The notes under the pieces were generated by a model, which saw only the letters and a list, made by a program, of their open reading frames with translations, searched no databases and had not been told where the DNA came from. Positions 58,927 through 64,000 of a stretch of 64,000 nt of DNA are shown here, in pieces (the first letter of the stretch is position 1; each line of letters begins with the position of its first letter). The position numbers were made by a program, and so were the translations under genes. The DNA is from Nitrospinaceae bacterium (lineage in GTDB: Bacteria > Nitrospinota_A > UBA7883 > JAJDBK01), in contig JAJDBK010000047.1 of assembly GCA_029261405.1 (NCBI GenBank), positions 1 to 64,000 on the forward strand, written 5' to 3'.

Positions 58927-61819
58927 AACTATAGCCGACGAGACCGCCGACCCCGAATCCGCCCTCGGTTTTCTCGAAGACGCCTCCCGGATTCGCCCTG
59001 AATTACTTTCTATAGATGAGAACGCCCGCCCGCTTGCCCATCTTTTTGCGGGGAGCGGGTTTTTGGGGAACTGGCTTATCCGCAGACCGGAGGATATCGA
59101 CTGGCTCTTTGAAGACGAAAAACTGTCCCGCCGGAGATCGGTAGAGGAGATGGTCGGTCATATAGATAAGATACACGCCTCCCTCCCTGACGACCCTGTA
59201 AAGGCGCTCCGGGTTTTTAAACATAAGGAGCTTGCGCGGATAGCGATAAGGGAACTTGCTGGTAGCGCCGAACTTGTCGAAACCCTTCTCGAATGGTCGA
59301 ACGTTGCGGATATCGCCATAGACTCCGCAATCAGGGTCACAGAGAAAAAATCGCGCGAAAAATATGGAGTTCCAATCTATACGGAGAAAGAGACCGACGA
59401 AAAAAAGGAGGGTTACCTAAGCGCCATAGCCATGGGAAAATTAGGTGGCGGCGAGCTTAACATCTCCTCTGATGTCGATCTGATATTCGTTCATTCATCC
59501 GACAACGGAACCACGGAGGGGGGTACCGGCCCCGGTTTGTCGTTACACGAATTTTTCGTCCGGACCGCGCGCGAGTCGGCGAAACTTCTAAACGAAGTCA
59601 CACAGGACGGTTTTGTGTTTCGTGTCGATCTTGACTTGAGACCTGAAGGGCGGTCTGGCGAGGTTACAAACTCCATCGGGGCCATGGAGATCTATTACGA
59701 ATCGTGGGGGAGAGTGTGGGAACGGCAGGCTCTCATCAAAGGGCGACACAGCGGCGGATCAGCGGAAGTTACCGAAGAGATTCTGGAAAGGCTGACACCC
59801 TTCGTATTCAGGAAATATCTCGATCAGCGGGCCATCGAACAGATTGCCGATATGAAGAGCAAAATCGATGTTTCGCTTGCAACCGGCAAGAGAGCCAAAA
59901 AATCAAAACAGAATATAAAGCTGGGCCGGGGAGGCATCAGGGAGATAGAGTTTGTAGTGCAGACCCTGCAACTTCTCTACGGCGCCCGATATCCGGAATT
60001 AAAAGTCCGTAGCACCATGCAGGCTCTTGACGCCGCCGTCTCGTTGGGACTGCTCTCACAGCCGCATCATAACGATCTCCAGGAAGCGTATCAGCTTTTC
60101 AGAAAAATAGAGAACAGGGTGCAGTACCATCAGCTCCTCCAGACTCACTCCATCCCGGAGCCGGGTCATATGCTCAATGTCCTGGCAAGACAGCTCGGTG
60201 TTACAGGTGATGATCCGGGGGGTGAGCTGACCGAAAAAACAGAAAAAACCCGCGAACGTGTCCGATCAATCTTCGATCTCTTTTTCGCCCATGATAAGGA
60301 GGGGAAGAGCGATTCGTTTCCAGTCTCCCTTGACGACAGGGAGGCGACCGCTCATTGGCTTGACTCGCTAAGTTTCGATACTCCCGGCAAATCTGCGGAG
60401 ATCCTCGATGTCCTGCGTAACGGCAGACCATATAAACGACCGTCGGAGCGAAGCGAAGCGCAGTTTGATTCGTTCGGTCCGGAACTTATCGACTGCGCCA
60501 CAAAAACCTCCTGGCCAGATCAGGTGTTAGTGGGGTTCGAGCGGTTTGTCAAAGCCAGAGGGGACCGGGAATCCCTCTACGACCTTCTGGACAAAAACAG
60601 GGCCCTGCTAAAACTTCTGTCTGCGATCTTTTCAAACTCCGACTACCTGACATCCATCCTGGTGCGTCAACCCGACCTTTTTGACCGGCTGGTGGCGTCA
60701 GAGCCTGTGGGGAAACCGCCCGACAAGAAGGAGTATAAACGGCGATTCCTGGAAGTTCTTTCCGCAGAACAGCCTGCGCTAAAATCGATGGCGAACCTGA
60801 ACGTAATTAAAACCTCAGAATCACTTCGCCTCGGATTGAGGAGGATACTCAACTTTTCCGACCGGTTTGAGGTAATGGAGGGTCTGACGTTTCTCGCGGA
60901 CGAATATGTCAAGGCGCTGGCGGTTATCGCCAGCAGGGAGGTAGAAAAGACCACCGACATAATCGAGGATGCGAAATGGACAATTCTTTCCGGTGGTAAA
61001 CTTGGCAGACGGGAGATGAACTACGGCTCCGACATAGACATGATTGTGGTATACGAAGGTGGGGGAGAAGCCCGGGATTTCGCCACCAGACTGATTCAGA
61101 ACATCATACGTCTCTCCAAGGCAATCACACCATACGGCGCCGGTTACGATATCGACCTGAGCCTGCGACCTGACGGAGATAAAGGCCCGCTCGTGCCATC
61201 CCTTTCAGCTATCAGCGAATATTACAAAACAAGAGGACAAGCGTGGGAACGGCTCGCTCTTGCGGGAGTACGGCCCATAACCGGGGATGAAGAGTTTTCC
61301 GCTGAGGTTATGGAGACAGTTCGCCGGTTCATACAGTCCCCCCCCCTTACTGAAAGCCAGGTTAAAAAGATCGCCTTCATACGAGACAGAATAATAAGTG
61401 AGAAGACAAGGCCGGGTCTAATAAATATAAAGCTGGGCAGGGGCGGATTGATAGAAATTGAGTTTATCTGCCAGATTTTACGGATGGAGAACCATCAGGA
61501 TGAATACCGGGGATGGGACGGTGGGCCTTTCACCACAACTGTTCTTGCCAGGGCGACAGAGAAGGGTTGGCTCGAAAAAGAGGAGGGCGAAACTCTAAAA
61601 GACGCTTACGGACTGTTCCGCTCCATCGAAGACGCTCTGAGAATGGACATGCAAAGATCGGTAAACGTTACGCCGAAAAAGGGGCCGGAGCTATCCCGGC
61701 TGGCAAGACGTATCGCTCTACCCGGAATCGGGCCGGAGCTTTTTACTGCAAAGCTTAAAGACACCATGAAATCTGTCAACGCAATTTATACCCGGTTCAT
61801 GGCCGAAAGAAGCGGTTAG
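58916..61819 (+). CDS. glnE: glutamine synthetase adenylyltransferase/removase
   Basis: A 967-residue bifunctional enzyme that adenylylates (C-terminal half) and deadenylylates (N-terminal half) glutamine synthetase in response to PII. Both nucleotidyltransferase sites are visible: GKLGGGELNISSDVDLIFVH near residue 178 and GKLGRREMNYGSDIDMIVVYE (split GKLGRREMNYG, SDIDMIVVY) near 698, each with G-S/D-x-D. It follows the ntrC-type gene with an 11-nt overlap and precedes dprA by 3 nt. No glnA or glnB is in the window. Confidence 0.95.
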   Translation: MNRKTIADETADPESALGFLEDASRIRPELLSIDENARPLAHLFAGSGFLGNWLIRRPEDIDWLFEDEKLSRRRSVEEMVGHIDKIHASLPDDPVKALRVFKHKELARIAIRELAGSAELVETLLEWSNVADIAIDSAIRVTEKKSREKYGVPIYTEKETDEKKEGYLSAIAMGKLGGGELNISSDVDLIFVHSSDNGTTEGGTGPGLSLHEFFVRTARESAKLLNEVTQDGFVFRVDLDLRPEGRSGEVTNSIGAMEIYYESWGRVWERQALIKGRHSGGSAEVTEEILERLTPFVFRKYLDQRAIEQIADMKSKIDVSLATGKRAKKSKQNIKLGRGGIREIEFVVQTLQLLYGARYPELKVRSTMQALDAAVSLGLLSQPHHNDLQEAYQLFRKIENRVQYHQLLQTHSIPEPGHMLNVLARQLGVTGDDPGGELTEKTEKTRERVRSIFDLFFAHDKEGKSDSFPVSLDDREATAHWLDSLSFDTPGKSAEILDVLRNGRPYKRPSERSEAQFDSFGPELIDCATKTSWPDQVLVGFERFVKARGDRESLYDLLDKNRALLKLLSAIFSNSDYLTSILVRQPDLFDRLVASEPVGKPPDKKEYKRRFLEVLSAEQPALKSMANLNVIKTSESLRLGLRRILNFSDRFEVMEGLTFLADEYVKALAVIASREVEKTTDIIEDAKWTILSGGKLGRREMNYGSDIDMIVVYEGGGEARDFATRLIQNIIRLSKAITPYGAGYDIDLSLRPDGDKGPLVPSLSAISEYYKTRGQAWERLALAGVRPITGDEEFSAEVMETVRRFIQSPPLTESQVKKIAFIRDRIISEKTRPGLINIKLGRGGLIEIEFICQILRMENHQDEYRGWDGGPFTTTVLARATEKGWLEKEEGETLKDAYGLFRSIEDALRMDMQRSVNVTPKKGPELSRLARRIALPGIGPELFTAKLKDTMKSVNAIYTRFMAERSG

Positions 61820-61822
61820 GGC

Positions 61823-62941
61823 ATGGATTCTACCGACGCTGAGGAGAAAGAGCGCCTCATTGCGTTAAATTCCGTTCCTTATATTACACCCGAGACGACG
61901 CACTCCCTGCTCGATGAGTTCGGATCGGCCAGAGCCGTATTCAGGGCGAAAACTGCGAGGGTTGCGGAAACCGCCAACGTAACTCAAGGTATCGCCAACT
62001 GCATAAATGAGATGGAGCCTGCGAAGGTGGCCCAGCGGGAGCTTGATTATGCGGACCGGGTCGGGGCGTCCATAGTTACCCACGACGAGACCGCATACCC
62101 CAAACTTCTTTCAGAAACTTATGCGCCGCCACCTGTTATCTCCATCGCTGGTGAATTACTTGCGGAGGACCGTTTCGTCCTGGCGGTGGTAGGTCCTCGA
62201 CGACCGACGAGTTATGGAAACATGCTGACAGAAAAACTTGTGACAGGATTGGTTAAAGCCGGTGTCACTATCGTTTCAGGGCTGGCGTCCGGTATCGATG
62301 GCCTTGCCCATAAAACCGCCCTGAGAGAAGGGGGCAGGACTATCGCTGTCATCGGTTGCGGGCTTAACATATATTACCCACCGCACCACCGGGAGTTGCA
62401 GAAAAGGATCGCACAAGGGAGGGACGGAGCTGTGATCAGCCAGTTTCCCTTCACCACCGAACCTTCCAAAGTCACTTTCCCGATGCGAAACCGGATTATT
62501 TCGGGTCTTTCCCTCGGTACCCTGATAATAGAAGCGGCCCAAAAAAGCGGAGCCCTTATTACAGCCTATGCGTCTCTTAATGAAAACAGGGGAGTATTCG
62601 CCCTGCCGGGGCAGGTGAACTCAAAGACAAGTTACGGAACCAACAGCATGATAAAAAAAGGCCACGCCAAACTTGTCCAGGATGTCGATGACATTCTGGA
62701 GGAGCTACCGGGATACGAAAAACAACGTTTAAAACAGAAACAGATTCCACTTATCCCTGAAGAGCCGCTGACCGATGAAGAAGAGCGCATTTTCAAAATC
62801 CTTGATCATAAGGAGACGCATATCGACCGGATAACACAAGAGACTGGTTTGCCTGCCCAAATGGTATCTGCTATACTTTTGGCCCTTGAACTCAAGGAGA
62901 GAGTTAAACAGGCTCCGGGTAAGTTTTTTATCAAGGTTTAA
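61823..62941 (+). CDS. dprA: DNA-processing protein DprA
   Basis: A 372-residue DprA/Smf. The Rossmann core has the family features VVGPRRPTSYG, GVTIVSGLASGIDGLAHKTAL, AVIGCGLNIYYPPHHRELQKRI, FPMRNRIISGLSLGTLIIEAA and SGALITAYASLNENRGVFALPGQ. An N-terminal helix-hairpin-helix part (1-70) and a C-terminal winged helix (HIDRITQETGLPAQMVSAILL) complete it. It protects incoming single-stranded DNA and loads RecA in natural transformation. No comEC-type genes are visible. Confidence 0.93.
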   Translation: MDSTDAEEKERLIALNSVPYITPETTHSLLDEFGSARAVFRAKTARVAETANVTQGIANCINEMEPAKVAQRELDYADRVGASIVTHDETAYPKLLSETYAPPPVISIAGELLAEDRFVLAVVGPRRPTSYGNMLTEKLVTGLVKAGVTIVSGLASGIDGLAHKTALREGGRTIAVIGCGLNIYYPPHHRELQKRIAQGRDGAVISQFPFTTEPSKVTFPMRNRIISGLSLGTLIIEAAQKSGALITAYASLNENRGVFALPGQVNSKTSYGTNSMIKKGHAKLVQDVDDILEELPGYEKQRLKQKQIPLIPEEPLTDEEERIFKILDHKETHIDRITQETGLPAQMVSAILLALELKERVKQAPGKFFIKV

Positions 62942-62995
62942 ACTAAAACGCCAAGCCGGCCCTTCATGGAATACCGGCAATAAAATGTAGAAAAT

Positions 62996-64000
62996 ATGGG
63001 CAAGAAACTAGTTATCGTCGAGTCCCCCGCCAAGGCTACGACACTTAAGAAATATCTCAGAGGAGTGACCGTCTTGGCGTCGGTCGGTCATATCAAGAAT
63101 CTTCCCAAATCAAAACTCGGTGTCGATATCGATAACGGCTTTACGCCGGAGTTCGTTACCATCAAGGGGAAAGCAAAGGTAATCAAGGATATAAAGAGCG
63201 CCGCAAAGAAAGCGGACGAGATCTACCTCGCTCCTGATCCGGATCGTGAAGGGGAGGCCATAGCCGCCCATATAGCAACAGAGATCGGCGAGGGTAAAGT
63301 GATCTACCGGGTGATGTTCAACGAGATTACGAAAAAAGCTGTAGTTGAGGCGATGAAAAACCCGGGCAAAATCAACACTGACCGGGTCAAGGCGCAGAAC
63401 GCCCGCAGGATTCTCGATCGGCTGGTCGGTTATAAACTCTCCCCACTGCTGTGGGAAAAAGTCCGCAAGGGGCTCTCCGCAGGCAGGGTTCAGTCTGTGG
63501 CGTTGCGGGTTGTCGTGGAGCGGGAAAAGGAGCGGATAGCCTTTAAACCTGTCGAGTACTGGACACTCGAAGGGGATGTAGAGGGAAGTTCGCCCCCACC
63601 ATTTACGCTGAAGTTATTACACTACAAAGGTAAAAAAGCCGAGATCGGGAACGCCGAAGAGGCGGACAAAGCCGAAACCGCCATAAAAGAATCAGACCTT
63701 AAAATCTCGAAGATCGAGAAAAAAGAGCGGAAAAGAAACCCTGCGGCGCCTTTTATAACCTCCACCCTCCAGCAGGAAGCCAGCCGTAAACTCCGGTTCA
63801 ACGCCAAGAGAACCATGTCGGTGGCCCAGAAGCTGTACGAGGGAATCGCCATAGGATCAGAGGGGCAAGAGGGTCTGATTACCTACATGAGAACAGACTC
63901 CACGCGCGTCTCTGACGATGCTGTCAACGAGACCAGAACTTATGTCGAGACAGAATTCGGAAAAAGCTACATACCCGTTAAGCCGAACGTTTTCAGAACG
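62996..64000 (+). CDS. topA: DNA topoisomerase I, N-terminal part (cut by window edge)
   Basis: 335 codons from ATG 62996 to the edge with no stop. The Toprim start KKLVIVESPAKATTLKKYL, the metal motif DPDREGEAIAAHI, FNEITKKAV, NARRILDRLVGYKLSP and the catalytic region GLITYMRTDST (the Tyr attacks DNA) are all present. Relaxes negative supercoils. It follows dprA by 54 nt, the common dprA-topA order. The C-terminal zinc part is outside. Confidence 0.97.
   Translation, partial: MGKKLVIVESPAKATTLKKYLRGVTVLASVGHIKNLPKSKLGVDIDNGFTPEFVTIKGKAKVIKDIKSAAKKADEIYLAPDPDREGEAIAAHIATEIGEGKVIYRVMFNEITKKAVVEAMKNPGKINTDRVKAQNARRILDRLVGYKLSPLLWEKVRKGLSAGRVQSVALRVVVEREKERIAFKPVEYWTLEGDVEGSSPPPFTLKLLHYKGKKAEIGNAEEADKAETAIKESDLKISKIEKKERKRNPAAPFITSTLQQEASRKLRFNAKRTMSVAQKLYEGIAIGSEGQEGLITYMRTDSTRVSDDAVNETRTYVETEFGKSYIPVKPNVFRT

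Overview
The window looks like chromosomal DNA of a free-living Gram-negative bacterium. Supporting signs are a lipoprotein, secreted and periplasmic c-type cytochromes, a glnE/ntrC nitrogen-control pair, a single long RelA/SpoT protein, ATP-type PEP carboxykinase and very many multi-domain signalling proteins. This mix resembles the deltaproteobacterial grade and neighbouring phyla, but no 16S or other decisive marker is present and I do not name a lineage. Housekeeping parts look moderately GC-rich. Two stretches (about 27.5-29.1 kb and 38.0-39.0 kb) look clearly AT-richer and carry accessory genes.

Region by region. (1) 1-164: the 5' end of an IS30-family transposase runs off the left edge. 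(2) 277-13707: ten same-strand, tightly packed genes form one large signalling operon. It has three cytoplasmic or membrane histidine kinases, one kinase with a periplasmic c-type heme motif, and six response regulators whose outputs are HD-GYP, degenerate HD-GYP, HDOD or nothing; none has a DNA-binding domain. (3) 13708-14107: repeat-rich gap with an 18-G homopolymer and a 3 x 18-bp minisatellite, followed by pckA. (4) 16081-21634: translation genes efp, tRNA-Val(GAC), infC (AUU start), rpmI, rplT, pheS and pheT, with a structured infC leader and a compound terminator/attenuator before pheS. (5) 21637-27476: lytic transglycosylase, CBS protein, GNAT, a small secreted protein and rsh. (6) 27558-29047: an AT-rich two-gene module whose DUF6932-like gene carries an in-frame amber codon. 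(7) 29181-37736: zinc-ribbon membrane protein, small secreted protein, CheB-type receiver, YqeG-like phosphatase, glycosyltransferase, TPR protein, half-length aquaporin, TMEM43-like protein and a PAS/GGDEF protein. (8) 37979-45803: HEPN-like protein, voltage-gated K+ channel, DUF502, MBL hydrolase, HDOD protein, Dabb protein, receiver-cyclase and a histidine kinase. (9) 46044-57437: purF, membrane and nuclease-like proteins, cyclase-homology protein, methyltransferase, a 10-12-heme cytochrome beside a b-type membrane cytochrome, ankyrin protein, lipoprotein, long-form GAPDH, xseB, ispA, tlpA and purM. (10) 57490-64000: ntrC-type regulator, glnE, dprA and topA (cut by the right edge).

How it works together. 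The dominant theme is signal transduction: roughly a third of the window encodes kinases, receivers, cyclases, HD-type domains or PAS/GGDEF proteins. The left operon could pass a redox or small-ligand signal, sensed by the heme-c kinase and the PAS modules, through soluble receivers to c-di-GMP turnover (intact HD-GYP) and to HDOD outputs. The multiheme cytochrome plus b-type cytochrome pair suggests respiratory electron transfer across the inner membrane. All functional statements rest on motif reading and family knowledge; no database search was run.
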